DNA of 44,385 nt from an uncultured Alphaproteobacteria bacterium (GTDB lineage: Bacteria > Pseudomonadota > Alphaproteobacteria > CAAHEQ01 > UBA3637). The stretch spans positions 1 to 44,385 of the forward strand of contig CAKPYQ010000012.1 in NCBI GenBank assembly GCA_934203105.1, in the 5' to 3' direction. The notes under the pieces are model-generated. The model was not told where the DNA came from. It saw nothing but the letters and a program-made list of their open reading frames with translations, and searched no databases. A program made the translations under genes and the position numbers. This document shows positions 1 to 8,294 of this stretch, in pieces; the stretch's first letter is position 1; every line of letters begins with the position of its first letter.

Positions 1-1
1 A

Positions 2-1195
2 ACCGGCGCGGTCAGCCGCTATCAAGTAACGGCTTTTACGCCCGAATCGGGGCATACTTTGTACGCCAAACGCGACGTGAACGGGAATGATTCCGTAGAA
101 GTCACCGGCGTTGCCCAAGGCGTTTGCGAAGTCCTGATCCAATACGACAAAACCGAACTTTACGCGCAAATCAGCGATACGGCAGGGGCTAAATTAACGG
201 CTTGTGCTGATAATCAAACAATGGTCTTTGGATTGGGTGCGGGCTCGAGCGGTAGCACGGATCCTGATCCGGGTCCAGGCCCCGAACCCACAGACCCTTG
301 CGAGGGCAAGACTTGTTCAGGACACGGAACTTGTTCCGACGGCGTTTGTACTTGCTCGGACGGATATACGGATCCGGATTGTGGAACAGCTCCGGAATGC
401 AACAGCACAATTGCTTGCGCCAGCCCGAAAGTTTGCTCGACGGATTACCATTGCGAATGTCCAAGCATAGGAACGCCCGGCGTTTGCCAAACCACACAAA
501 CGCAAAACGGTTGCCCGGCGATTGTAAACGTTACCGGCAAATGCGGCTCAAATGGTATTTGCACGAATGGTGCTTGTTCCGAATGCTCGTCGCCGATGGT
601 TGCCAATGCTGATGGCACGGCTTGTGAATGTCCGGCCAAAGGCGCCAATTGCAAAACGCAAAATGACTTGACTTGCGCTTGCGACCTTTGCGAAGACGGG
701 TTTGAAAAGAACGCCGCCGGTGAATGCGTGGAGGCCAATCCGTGTGGCGAAGGACAAGTAGCGGTAACGAACTATGACAGCGCCGGAAATGATATCGGCA
801 CAACATGCTGTGAGGTGAAGGCTGATTATGAAAATAACTCTAGTGGAAATATCTATGAAACAAGAAGTAATTACAAAGTAGACGGCGCGATAAATGGCTC
901 ATGCTGTGGCGGATATAGCGATTGGAGAGAATGGTTTGTAAGCGGCGGTGAAAGATACGACAGGGAAATATCAAGTTCGAAATATAAAATTTGGGTAAAT
1001 GGTGGTGTAACTTATTGCGGAATCGACACTTTAACTTGGAGAGCAAAAAACGAAAATTGTCCTGAAATAAATGTAAAGTATTTCTCGGCCAGTAAATGGT
1101 GTCAAGCAAACGGACAATGTTCACCTTATACTTATAATTGCTCTTGTTCCGAAACAGGAGATCCACAAAAAAACGGTTCTTCGTGCAATCCGTAA
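2..1195 (+). CDS. Cys-rich EGF-like surface protein, 3' part
   Basis: The frame is open from base 2, so the true start lies upstream; the TTG at 59 is only an internal codon. The visible part has a short globular N-terminal stretch, then a Gly/Ser/Pro/Asp linker (PDPGPGPEP) near base 260, then a long Cys-rich region. One unit (CSGHGTCSDGVCTCSDGY) is a typical EGF-like pattern and several degenerate units follow. The last 130 residues are rich in Tyr, Ser and Asn and hold further Cys pairs, ending with a CSCSETGDPQKNG-type module. Such proteins are extracellular or surface exposed, with disulphide-bonded repeats. The N-terminus might be a pilin-like or signal sequence, but it is not visible. 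No function is assigned. No clear terminator follows; the repeat cluster begins directly downstream. Confidence 0.75.
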   Translation, partial: TGAVSRYQVTAFTPESGHTLYAKRDVNGNDSVEVTGVAQGVCEVLIQYDKTELYAQISDTAGAKLTACADNQTMVFGLGAGSSGSTDPDPGPGPEPTDPCEGKTCSGHGTCSDGVCTCSDGYTDPDCGTAPECNSTIACASPKVCSTDYHCECPSIGTPGVCQTTQTQNGCPAIVNVTGKCGSNGICTNGACSECSSPMVANADGTACECPAKGANCKTQNDLTCACDLCEDGFEKNAAGECVEANPCGEGQVAVTNYDSAGNDIGTTCCEVKADYENNSSGNIYETRSNYKVDGAINGSCCGGYSDWREWFVSGGERYDREISSSKYKIWVNGGVTYCGIDTLTWRAKNENCPEINVKYFSASKWCQANGQCSPYTYNCSCSETGDPQKNGSSCNP

Positions 1196-1230
1196 TTACT
1201 TATCTTCATAAAAGAAATATTGTGTTTAAT

Positions 1231-1266
1231 GTGCGGCGCGGGCGCGCGGAGATTTGCGCGCCGCAC
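1231..1266. repeat. GC-rich hairpin A, copy 1
   Basis: Perfect 10-bp arms GTGCGGCGCG (1231-1240) and CGCGCCGCAC (1257-1266). The same hairpin occurs at 9330-9373 and 44235-44279, where the arms extend to 14 bp as AAATGTGCGGCGCG. It is always next to a short GATTCTTCGC...CAGAATGAC repeat. Confidence 0.85.
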
Positions 1267-1274
1267 AGTTGGAC

Positions 1275-1620
1275 GTTACAATGATGTAAAGAGATTCTTC
1301 GCTAAAGTTCAGAATAACAGGAAAAAGCGGCATTTTTAAAAGTGGGGACGCGCGGCGCGAAAATTTCCGCGTCCCCACTTTGCGCATTACAACAATATAA
1401 AGAGATTCTTCGCTTCGCTCAGAATGATCGGGGAGTTAAGAGATCCTTCGCCAAGGCTCTGAATGACATTCCTCTTTTCTATCGTCATTCTGAATGAGCA
1501 AAGCGAATGAAGAATCTTGGGGATCAAAGAGATTCTTCGCCAAAGCTCAGAATGACGATGGGGGAAAGGACGCTCAGAATGACGCGGGGATGATAAAAAG
1601 CACTTAGAATGACAAGCCAA
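1275..1620. repeat. Cluster of GATTCTTCGC/CAGAATGAC dispersed repeats with hairpin C
   Basis: This stretch carries no convincing gene. It holds at least five degenerate copies of a unit of about 30 bp (AAGAGATTCTTCGC, 5-7 variable bases, CAGAATGAC), near 1281, 1398, 1438, 1526 and, inverted, 1484-1520. Between them sits hairpin C with perfect 13-bp arms, AAGTGGGGACGCG at 1340-1352 and its complement at 1368-1380. The same composite of hairpin A, short unit and hairpin C recurs at 10.9-11.06 kb and at the right end of the window. Spurious ORFs arise from it on both strands. Confidence 0.8.
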
Positions 1621-1692
1621 AAAAACACGCTTTGAATAACGGAAGAAAAAAGCGTTAATTATACTTAAAAACTCACCAGATAAAAAAGCAAG

Positions 1693-2325
1693 TTAAATAA
1701 AACCCAACTCTCCGGCTTTTAGTACAATTTGCGTGCGGTTTTGCGCACCCAATTTATGAAAAAGACCATGTATGTGCAATTTAACTGTCGGCTCGGAAAT
1801 GTTCATCTTGCCCGCAATTTGCTTGTTCGACAGGCCTTGCTGTAAATAGCCTAACACCTCTCTTTGTCGCCGCGTCAGCTTTTCGCCTGACGGCAAAATA
1901 TAGCTTTTTTCAGTGCTTTGCTCTGCTTCACATGGAGAAAGCAAAAATGCAGGAAAATATTGACCACCGCTTAAAATTAAATTCATAATCGGACGGCCTA
2001 ATTTATCCACGGACGTGTTGGAAACATAGCTCCATAAGCCTTGCTCAAAACAGCGAATGATGGCATTTTTATCAATTTCGTCCGATGTCAAAATCAATTT
2101 TGTATTGTCCAACGTAGACAATAAATCTTTACACCGTTGTTGCCACGATACACCCAACACATTTAAATCCAAGAATAAATATTTAATCGATCCGCTTTGG
2201 ATCAATTCCAATAACGTGCAATCCCAATCTTCGCATTCTGCCAATTCTTCGTTCGGCATCAACGTCTTTATAATACTGACCCAATGTTGACGAAGCGTAA
2301 AATTTCGCTGTGCAATTAAATTCAT
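1693..2325 (-). CDS. LuxR/NarL-family DNA-binding regulator
   Basis: A 210-residue protein whose last 65 residues form a LuxR-type helix-turn-helix (LTRRQREVLGYLQQGLSNKQ, then IAGKMNISEPTVKLHIHGLF). The N-terminal 130 residues resemble a receiver fold, with LFLDLNVLG in the position of the phospho-acceptor strand, but the usual acidic pocket near the N-terminus is not evident; phosphorylation is therefore uncertain. The start is supported by AGGAG a few bases upstream of the ATG. No histidine kinase gene lies nearby, so this is an orphan regulator. It sits downstream of malQ on the same strand, with about 120 bp between them, so co-transcription is possible but not shown. Its targets are unknown. 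Confidence 0.88.
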   Translation of the reverse strand: MNLIAQRNFTLRQHWVSIIKTLMPNEELAECEDWDCTLLELIQSGSIKYLFLDLNVLGVSWQQRCKDLLSTLDNTKLILTSDEIDKNAIIRCFEQGLWSYVSNTSVDKLGRPIMNLILSGGQYFPAFLLSPCEAEQSTEKSYILPSGEKLTRRQREVLGYLQQGLSNKQIAGKMNISEPTVKLHIHGLFHKLGAQNRTQIVLKAGELGFI

Positions 2326-2446
2326 TTTAATCTCCTGTTCAAAGACAACTTGACGTCTTTTGTCGACTTAATTATTTTTCGTTTGAAAAACAAGCCCTTA
2401 ATCAATAAAATGAATATATCGATATCAGCTAAAGAATATTCAGCGA

Positions 2447-4123
2447 TTAAAAATACGTTTGTCGGATATTTTGAAGCAGGTTTTGTTCTGTTGCACGCAA
2501 CTGATTGACAAAGTCTTTATGATGGTCAAAAAAGTCATCACCTTTTGCAAAAATCGCCAATGCCAGCGCGTCCAAAGGATTAAACGCGCGCCCTGACAAC
2601 AGATTTTTAAAATACACATCTTCAAAATCGCAAGAACAGCGTAAACGCCATTTTTTCGGATTCGTCGGATCGTTATAGCGTCCGGCTTGCCCCGTAAAAG
2701 AGGTGAAAAAAGCTTGCACCCGTCGGGCAGGACAAGCCAATAATTCGGCCCATTTCATACGATACAGAGTTTTTGGATCTTTTAAATCCTCCGTATAAAA
2801 AAAGCGCAAATACCCCGCCATTTGCAGGGCGTGCTTATGACGCCTCTCATCGCTCATCGTGTCGAAAAATGTTTGTATGGAGGGCATGTCGTGCGTATCC
2901 AATGCAGCTATATCTTGCGTTCTGGCGTTGGAAAGTTGGTAATGATGCACCGGATCGTTGATGTCAACGAATTGCGTGACAATCATTCGCCCCAAATGGC
3001 ATAAGTCCAATACCTCGTCTAATTGAGGCGGACGTGAACCTAAATCTTCCGGATACAAATCATCGACTTTCATATTGTTGTTTGCCAAGGCTTTTAAAAT
3101 AATTTTTTGCGTAATGTCGGCAAACTGTTCCACAGTCTTTTTTTCAAAAGCTTTTAATTCGGGATTGTCCGGCGATGAATAAAGGCGACCATTTTGCAAA
3201 CCCGCTTTGCGCGCAACAACATAAGGATTGACAAAGCCGATGAAATGATCAATGCGAACTCCGCCTTTATGGACTTTACAAAGCCGATCAAACGTATGAT
3301 ACAAAATACGGCCGGCTTCCCCCAAAGATCCGTCCGGATTGAAAATATACTTCGGGTTAAATATTTTAAAATACCAATCTTGAATGTTATCCGAATATCC
3401 GTCCGGAGGCGCTCCCAATGTAAAGTTTTTTAAAAATAAATCCGGCCGCGCCAATGTAATCGCATCGGCGGTTTTGACTTGTAAATCCCCGATTGTGGGC
3501 ATTTTTTGCGGCGCGTTTAATGCGGATTCGTATGCTAAATAACTTTCAAAATAGTAGCGTTCAGGATCAAAAGGAGCTTGATATTTTGCCTCTATTTTCA
3601 AAATCGGATTGTCTTTGATATAGGCTTTGATTTTCCCGTTTAAGTCCATCGCAAAAGATGTCTTTTGATCTTTTTGTCGGCAATAATTTTCCCACATTTC
3701 ACGCAAAGCCAAATGATAATTACGGCTGACGGCGGGAAAAAAAATGTCTGTATCCTCTTTGGGCGTTTGGTAAATGGCGGAGAGCGTTTTTTTCGAAAGC
3801 AAAGCGCCTTTTTCCGATGATGTCCATTTTTCCAGCGGAATAAAAAACGGGTTTTCTGCAAGCACGCTTTCATACGGCGAAAACAACGGCGGAAAAGTGC
3901 GGCCGGACGGCCCGAGTAAAATTTTATCAACAACGCCGTCCCAAAATTCGGTAAATGCCGCAGCACCTTTTCCGTACGGCGTGCCGATGCCTGTATCCAA
4001 ATCCGGCGTTAATGCCGGAAAACAAGGCCCCGGAATGGCCATAGTCACTTCTTTATTTAAAATGCGATAACCTTGACGGATTAGTTGTTTGGCTTGTTGC
4101 CACGAGTGTAAGATTTTTTTCAT
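2447..4123 (-). CDS. malQ: 4-alpha-glucanotransferase (amylomaltase, GH77)
   Basis: A 558-residue GH77 enzyme that transfers alpha-1,4-glucan segments between maltooligosaccharides or glycogen-derived chains in the cytoplasm. Family catalytic motifs are visible in order: VRIDHFIGF (nucleophile Asp), PEDLGSRPP (acid/base Glu) and LDTHDMPS (transition-state Asp). An N-terminal stretch with GIGTPYGKGA matches the start of the barrel. The protein is somewhat longer than many bacterial MalQ proteins. The ATG overlaps the stop of the upstream gene by four bases (ATGA), and GAAGG lies just upstream, so the two are translationally coupled. No maltose transport or glycogen genes are in the window. Confidence 0.93.
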   Translation of the reverse strand: MKKILHSWQQAKQLIRQGYRILNKEVTMAIPGPCFPALTPDLDTGIGTPYGKGAAAFTEFWDGVVDKILLGPSGRTFPPLFSPYESVLAENPFFIPLEKWTSSEKGALLSKKTLSAIYQTPKEDTDIFFPAVSRNYHLALREMWENYCRQKDQKTSFAMDLNGKIKAYIKDNPILKIEAKYQAPFDPERYYFESYLAYESALNAPQKMPTIGDLQVKTADAITLARPDLFLKNFTLGAPPDGYSDNIQDWYFKIFNPKYIFNPDGSLGEAGRILYHTFDRLCKVHKGGVRIDHFIGFVNPYVVARKAGLQNGRLYSSPDNPELKAFEKKTVEQFADITQKIILKALANNNMKVDDLYPEDLGSRPPQLDEVLDLCHLGRMIVTQFVDINDPVHHYQLSNARTQDIAALDTHDMPSIQTFFDTMSDERRHKHALQMAGYLRFFYTEDLKDPKTLYRMKWAELLACPARRVQAFFTSFTGQAGRYNDPTNPKKWRLRCSCDFEDVYFKNLLSGRAFNPLDALALAIFAKGDDFFDHHKDFVNQLRATEQNLLQNIRQTYF

Positions 4124-4914
4124 GATACGCCTTCTTTCAAAGCAAACCCGCCGGTTTCCAATAATCCGAATGTTTCAATTAACGGCCGAACAATATCCGA
4201 TCGACCGAAATATTGTATTGATCCTAAATGCGTTTCCAAGGCCGGCACACCCGATTCGATTAAACCGTGAATAAATGCGTCCAGTTGTGGCGCATCGATG
4301 AAGGTATTTTCTGCCGATAAGCAAAAAAAGCCAAAATTCGTGGCAAAAAGTTGATTGTTGTGTTCTTGGATCGTCTTGGGGCAAAGACTGTTTTGTTGCA
4401 AATAATCCGCCCATGAATTGTTCAGCGGATTAAATCCGTATAATAATAATGTATAGGTTTTATCATCGAACTTTGTTTCAAGCGGCCAAGCTAATACAAA
4501 ACGAATGTTGATGTATTCTTTAAAGGCCGAGGTCAACAGGCGTAAAAAAAGCTTAAAATCATCGCTTTTTTGCCCGACCAAGCCGATTATTAACGGCGGC
4601 AAATCGTCATTTGTTTGTATTTGATCGGCAATTTTTTTGATGCGATTTAACATATTTAACATTTCGTCTTTTGATTCGGGCAAACGGACGTGCAAATCTA
4701 GGCGCGGCGCTTGCGTTTCAAAGTCGCCGGCATGATAAAGCGGCAATAAATTGCGTAACTGTGTACCGCCCATCAAAGAATAAAGCGTATATTCATCGCC
4801 TTTGGGAATGTGTAAACTTTTGGCCATATCCAGCAAATAAAGCCCGTCGGCCGGATAGAAAAACAGCCGATCTTTAAAATCATCTTTGATGCTTTTTATT
4901 TTGTTGTCTGTCAT
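4120..4914 (-). CDS. Hypothetical protein coupled to malQ
   Basis: A 264-residue soluble protein without signal peptide or membrane segments. I do not recognise a family. Visible features are an N-terminal amphipathic stretch, a conserved-looking strand-helix region (PPLIIGLVGQKSDDFKLFLR), a basic/aromatic middle, and FGLLETGGFALKEGVS at the end. The ATG at 4914 is preferred over the one at 4920 because AGGGG lies seven bases before it and only one base before the other. The stop overlaps the malQ start, so the product probably acts with MalQ, perhaps in alpha-glucan handling; this rests only on coupling. A candidate minus-strand promoter (TTGCTT at 4962-4967, TAAGCT at 4939-4944) lies upstream. 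Confidence 0.8.
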   Translation of the reverse strand: MTDNKIKSIKDDFKDRLFFYPADGLYLLDMAKSLHIPKGDEYTLYSLMGGTQLRNLLPLYHAGDFETQAPRLDLHVRLPESKDEMLNMLNRIKKIADQIQTNDDLPPLIIGLVGQKSDDFKLFLRLLTSAFKEYINIRFVLAWPLETKFDDKTYTLLLYGFNPLNNSWADYLQQNSLCPKTIQEHNNQLFATNFGFFCLSAENTFIDAPQLDAFIHGLIESGVPALETHLGSIQYFGRSDIVRPLIETFGLLETGGFALKEGVS

Positions 4915-5015
4915 AAACATGCCCCTATATTTAATTAAAGCTTAAAGAATGTCGATGAAAAAAGCAAGAAAATCTTTTAAATATGTGATAAAGTGTTGTT
5001 TTATAAAATTTATTG

Positions 5016-5044
5016 TTGACAAGCGATGAGAAAAAGAGTAAACT
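5016..5044 (+). promoter_or_regulatory. Promoter P1 of rpmF-plsX
   Basis: TTGACA, 17-bp spacer, TAAACT. It is the upstream member of a tandem pair before rpmF. Confidence 0.6.
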
Positions 5045-5070
5045 GCGTTTTAAGTTTTTATAAAAAAGAC

Positions 5071-5099
5071 TTGCATTTGTTATGAAAATAGAGTATAAG
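5071..5099 (+). promoter_or_regulatory. Promoter P2 of rpmF-plsX
   Basis: TTGCAT, 17-bp spacer, TATAAG, about 67 bases before the rpmF start. The leader that follows can form a small GGTTTT/AAAACC hairpin. Confidence 0.6.
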
Positions 5100-5165
5100 T
5101 GCAGGCTTGCAGTTAAACAAAGGGTTTTTAATAAAACCGTTTAAACAGTAAAAGGAAAAAAGAAA

Positions 5166-5351
5166 ATGGCTACACCAAAGAAGAAAACATCAAAGTCTAA
5201 AAGAGATATGCGTCGTTCACACGAAGCTTTAAGCGCAAATCCGATGTGCGAATGCCCTAATTGCGGCGAAATGATGCGCCCGCATCACGTTTGTGAAGCT
5301 TGCGGTTATTACAACAAACGCGAAGTGATTACTCAACCAAAAGCCGAGTAA
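5166..5351 (+). CDS. rpmF: 50S ribosomal protein L32
   Basis: A 61-residue basic protein beginning MATPKKKTSKSKRDMRRSHE, the typical L32 N-terminus of alphaproteobacteria. Four cysteines (30, 33, 43, 46) in CPNCGEMMRPHHVCEACG form the zinc-ribbon version of L32. It is part of the large ribosomal subunit near the exit tunnel. AAAGGAAAAAAG precedes the ATG. It is followed five bases later by plsX, the usual rpmF-plsX pairing. Confidence 0.97.
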   Translation: MATPKKKTSKSKRDMRRSHEALSANPMCECPNCGEMMRPHHVCEACGYYNKREVITQPKAE

Positions 5352-5356
5352 GAACC

Positions 5357-6403
5357 GTGGCTGACAGGCTTGTTATTTCCATAGACGCGATGGGCGGCGA
5401 CAATGCACCCGAAAGCGTCATCGCTGGTGTCAAATTAGCGCACGAAAAGTATCCGGACGTATTCTTTTTACTGTACGGAGACGAAGCGCAGATTGAACCG
5501 CTTGCCGAGCAAAATGGTTTGGATAAGCAAGCCTATCGTGTTTATCACACAACTCAAATTGTCAAAGCTGATGAAAAACCATCGGCAGCTGTTCGCTATT
5601 GCCGTGAAAGCAGTATGTGGAAGGCAATTTACGCCGTTCGGACGGGTGAAGCTTCTGCGGTTGTTTCCGCCGGTAATACGGGCGCTTTGATGGCGATGAG
5701 CAAGATTTGTTTAGGTACAATGGCGGGCGTTGATCGTCCGGCTATTGCTGCCGTTATGCCGACTTCCAAACCGGGGCAAGATGTGGTTGCTTTGGATTTG
5801 GGCGCAAATGCCGAATGCAATGCAACGAACTTGGTCGAATTTGCGATTATGGGATCGGTCTTTTATCACATCATTTACGGCGAACAAAATCCGTCTGTCG
5901 GTTTGCTCAACATCGGTTCGGAAGAAACAAAAGGTCGTGAAGAAATTCGTGAAGCGGCGGCTATTTTGCGCGAAAACAAAGATAAAGTCAATTATAAGGG
6001 CTTTGTCGAAGGTTTTGATATCGGCGCCGGTACAACACAAGTTGTTGTTTCCGACGGTTTTTCGGGTAACGTGGCGTTAAAATCGATCGAAGGCACGGCA
6101 AGAATGGTTAAACGGATTTTTTCTGATTACGCTAAAAAATCGATTTTGGCGTATATCGGTTTAATTTTCTTTTTGCCGACTTTGTTGCGATTGAAAAAAC
6201 GCGTTGATCCGCGTCGTTATAACGGCGCTATGTTTTTGGGATTGAACGGCGTTTCGGTTAAAAGCCATGGCGGCGCCGATGAAATCGGTTATTTTTATGC
6301 CGTTGAAACTGCCATTAACCTGGCACAAAACGACCTGTGCGAAAAGATACGTTTAGGATTAGAAGATGTCATTTTTTCTCCTGATGATGCTTTTCGGTAT
6401 TAA
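5357..6403 (+). CDS. plsX: Phosphate acyltransferase PlsX
   Basis: A 348-residue enzyme that converts acyl-ACP and phosphate to acyl-phosphate at the start of phospholipid synthesis; it associates peripherally with the membrane. The start is the GTG at 5357, giving MADRLVISIDAMGGDNAPES, the usual N-terminus; the longer frame from 5300 would run through rpmF. Family landmarks are DAMGGDNAP, SAGNTGALMA, LDLGANAECN and NGVSVKSHGGADE. In most alphaproteobacteria fabH follows directly, but here a short non-coding gap and ihfA follow. Confidence 0.96.
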   Translation: MADRLVISIDAMGGDNAPESVIAGVKLAHEKYPDVFFLLYGDEAQIEPLAEQNGLDKQAYRVYHTTQIVKADEKPSAAVRYCRESSMWKAIYAVRTGEASAVVSAGNTGALMAMSKICLGTMAGVDRPAIAAVMPTSKPGQDVVALDLGANAECNATNLVEFAIMGSVFYHIIYGEQNPSVGLLNIGSEETKGREEIREAAAILRENKDKVNYKGFVEGFDIGAGTTQVVVSDGFSGNVALKSIEGTARMVKRIFSDYAKKSILAYIGLIFFLPTLLRLKKRVDPRRYNGAMFLGLNGVSVKSHGGADEIGYFYAVETAINLAQNDLCEKIRLGLEDVIFSPDDAFRY

Positions 6404-6430
6404 AAAAAGAAAAAATTTTTGATTTATGAC

Positions 6431-6459
6431 TTGCTTTTTTTTCTTTCTATTTATATAGT
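6431..6459 (+). promoter_or_regulatory. Promoter before ihfA
   Basis: TTGCTT, 17-bp T-rich spacer, TATAGT, in the 92-bp gap between plsX and ihfA. AGAGGAAC ahead of the ATG is the ribosome site. Confidence 0.45.
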
Positions 6460-6495
6460 TAAAGAAAAGAATCAGTTTTATATAAAGAGGAACAA

Positions 6496-6804
6496 ATGTC
6501 TAAAAATATTACACGTGCCGATTTGGCTGCTGCTGTTTTTCGCGATTTAGGGCTGTCTTTTGCCGAGTCGGAAAGATTGGTTGACGAAGTATTCGAAGAA
6601 ATTACGCAAGCTTTTGAACGCGGTGAAGATGTGAAGTTGTCTTCGTTTGCCAGCTTTAATTTAAAGCAAAAGAAATCCCGCGTCGGACGCAACCCGAAAA
6701 CGGGACAAGAATATGAAATCACACCTCGTGCTATTTTGTCATTTGTTGCATCGCAGGCATTAAAAGACGAAACCAATGGCATAAAAGACACAACGGAGGA
6801 ATAA
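6496..6804 (+). CDS. ihfA: Integration host factor subunit alpha
   Basis: A 102-residue HU/IHF-fold protein that with IHF-beta bends DNA in transcription, recombination and replication. It starts MSKNITRADLAAAVFRDLG and contains GEDVKLSSFASFNLKQKKSR followed by VGRNPKTGQEYEI, the beta-arm with the conserved RNPKTG tip. The IHF-alpha call over HU rests on these motifs and on the position before a MerR gene, the alphaproteobacterial arrangement. The MerR gene follows with a one-base gap, so the two share a transcript. Confidence 0.93.
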   Translation: MSKNITRADLAAAVFRDLGLSFAESERLVDEVFEEITQAFERGEDVKLSSFASFNLKQKKSRVGRNPKTGQEYEITPRAILSFVASQALKDETNGIKDTTEE

Positions 6805-6805
6805 C

Positions 6806-7141
6806 GTGAAGCAAGAGGCTGTTTATCAATCTATATCTGATGTAGCAGCGTCTTTAAACGTTCCTGCGCATGTATTGCGTTTTTGGGAAACTCAGTTTGT
6901 CCAAATCAAGCCGATGAAACGAGTCGGCGGCAGGCGTTATTATCGCGCCGAAGACGTTGCCTTGTTGCAGCAGATTTATGATTTGCTTTATAAGCAAGGC
7001 TATACAATCAAAGGGGCTCAAAAATATTTAAGCGATGCCGAAAAAAAGACGGCATTGCCTGTTCAAAAATCGGATAAAACGGCCGATTTTATTGATCAGA
7101 TGCGCTCATTGCGTACATACTTAAAAGATTTTTTAAAATAA
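6806..7141 (+). CDS. MerR-family transcriptional regulator
   Basis: A 111-residue protein with an N-terminal winged helix of MerR type: SISDVAASLNVPAHVLRFWE, then GGRRYYRAEDVALLQQIYDL. The short C-terminal part has no Cys or ligand-binding domain, so it is not a metal sensor of the classical kind. The start is GTG at 6806 with GGAGGA six bases upstream. It belongs to the small MerR group that follows ihfA in many alphaproteobacteria; the physiological target of that group is not known to me. Confidence 0.9.
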   Translation: MKQEAVYQSISDVAASLNVPAHVLRFWETQFVQIKPMKRVGGRRYYRAEDVALLQQIYDLLYKQGYTIKGAQKYLSDAEKKTALPVQKSDKTADFIDQMRSLRTYLKDFLK

Positions 7142-7145
7142 ATAC

Positions 7146-7174
7146 TTGCTCTGATTATTTTTTTATGTTATCCT
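7146..7174 (+). promoter_or_regulatory. Promoter of the GNAT-GNAT-rsm22 operon
   Basis: TTGCTC, 17-bp spacer, TATCCT, followed by AAAAGGAGGAATTA before the ATG at 7207. Confidence 0.5.
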
Positions 7175-7206
7175 GTTTCTATATTTGATGGAAAAAGGAG
7201 GAATTA

Positions 7207-7755
7207 ATGTTGCATTTAGTAGTCCCTCAGCTGCCGTACTTTGAAACAGTAAAGCGCGGTGCTTTGGCGTGTTTGGCGGAACCGACGCCGTATGATATAC
7301 AGGCGATGAAAAAATTAGAAGAAGCCGTACAAAGTGATTTTGATGCGTACTTAAAAAAGATTGCGGATACGCAAAAGGGAATAAATTTACCCGCCGGTTA
7401 TGTTGCCGATACGATTTTGTGGCTGATGGACGACGATGAGTTTGTCGGATTATACGATATTCGTCACAGCTTAACGGACGGTTTGCGAATGCAGGGTGGT
7501 CACATAGCATATCAAATCGTGCCGAAGTATCGGCGCAAAGGATATGTCAAAGCGGGATTAAAATTATTGTTGGCTTGGGCGCGTGAAAACTTGCAATTAA
7601 ATCAAGCTTTATTAACGTGTCACGGCGACAACATAGCTTCTTACTGCGCTATGTCATCGGTTATGCAGGAGTATGGCGGAATGGAAGATCCTCCGGTGAT
7701 GGTTGAAGGTCATCTTGAAAAACGCGTTTGGATTAACACTAAAAAGGAAAAATAG
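7207..7755 (+). CDS. GNAT-family N-acetyltransferase
   Basis: A 182-residue protein with the GNAT core in its second half: GHIAYQIVPKYRRKGYVKAG carries the acetyl-CoA pyrophosphate-binding RRKG motif, preceded by the strand FVGLYDIRHSL and followed by LLTCHGDNIASYCAM. This layout resembles the group of predicted acetyltransferases near COG3981. The substrate is unknown. AAAAGGAGG lies directly upstream of the ATG. It is separated by two bases from a second GNAT gene, so the two are co-expressed. Confidence 0.85.
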   Translation: MLHLVVPQLPYFETVKRGALACLAEPTPYDIQAMKKLEEAVQSDFDAYLKKIADTQKGINLPAGYVADTILWLMDDDEFVGLYDIRHSLTDGLRMQGGHIAYQIVPKYRRKGYVKAGLKLLLAWARENLQLNQALLTCHGDNIASYCAMSSVMQEYGGMEDPPVMVEGHLEKRVWINTKKEK

Positions 7756-7757
7756 CA

Positions 7758-8291
7758 ATGGAACAAATTACTTTAAAGGATGGGCGTACAGCTTATTTGC
7801 GTCGTATGAGAGCCTCAGATTATGAAAAAGCAATCGCTTTTTTGGATCGGGTTGGCAGAGAATCAAAATTTACAAATCAATATCCCGGCCGTCCGCCTAT
7901 GGAAAAAGAAAAGTGCGTTGCGGGTTATGAAGATGATATAAATCACTGGTTTTTGGGTGCTTTTGATTCTGCGGATCAATTGATCGGGGTAATCAGTTTT
8001 GGCGTCAATCACCCCGATCATCCTTGGACGGGACGCAACTGTTCCTTTGGTTTGTCGATATTAAATGATTTTTGGGGCGTTGGTTTGGGAACAATTTTAA
8101 TGGACCGTTTGGAAGCTGCCGCACGTCAAAAGAATATGCATCGAATCGAAGGTGCGGTTCGGGCATTAAATCGTCGTGCGATATCGCTTTACTTGAAAAG
8201 CGGTTTTGAAATCGACGGTTTATTCAAAGAAGATGCTTTTATTGACGGTGCGTGGCAAGACACTTATCACATCAGCAAGATATTGGAGTAA
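7758..8291 (+). CDS. RimJ/RimL-like GNAT acetyltransferase
   Basis: A 177-residue GNAT protein. The acetyl-CoA site is seen in FGLSILNDFWGVGLGTILMD (the WGxGLG motif), and the C-terminal part has RALNRRAISLYLKSGFEIDG, the helix and strand typical of the RimJ/RimL and ribosomal-protein or metabolite acetyltransferase group. The substrate cannot be told. It lies between another GNAT gene and an Rsm22-type ribosome methyltransferase, which makes a role in ribosome or translation maturation possible, though this is inference from position. Confidence 0.87.
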   Translation: MEQITLKDGRTAYLRRMRASDYEKAIAFLDRVGRESKFTNQYPGRPPMEKEKCVAGYEDDINHWFLGAFDSADQLIGVISFGVNHPDHPWTGRNCSFGLSILNDFWGVGLGTILMDRLEAAARQKNMHRIEGAVRALNRRAISLYLKSGFEIDGLFKEDAFIDGAWQDTYHISKILE

Positions 8292-8294
8292 GCT

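Noticed and set aside
1387..1620. 77-codon minus-strand ORF
   Set aside because: It is the translation of several GATTCTTCGC/CAGAATGAC units; there is no start signal.
5300..5356. Longer plsX start
   Set aside because: It would overlap rpmF in another frame; the GTG at 5357 gives the canonical PlsX N-terminus.
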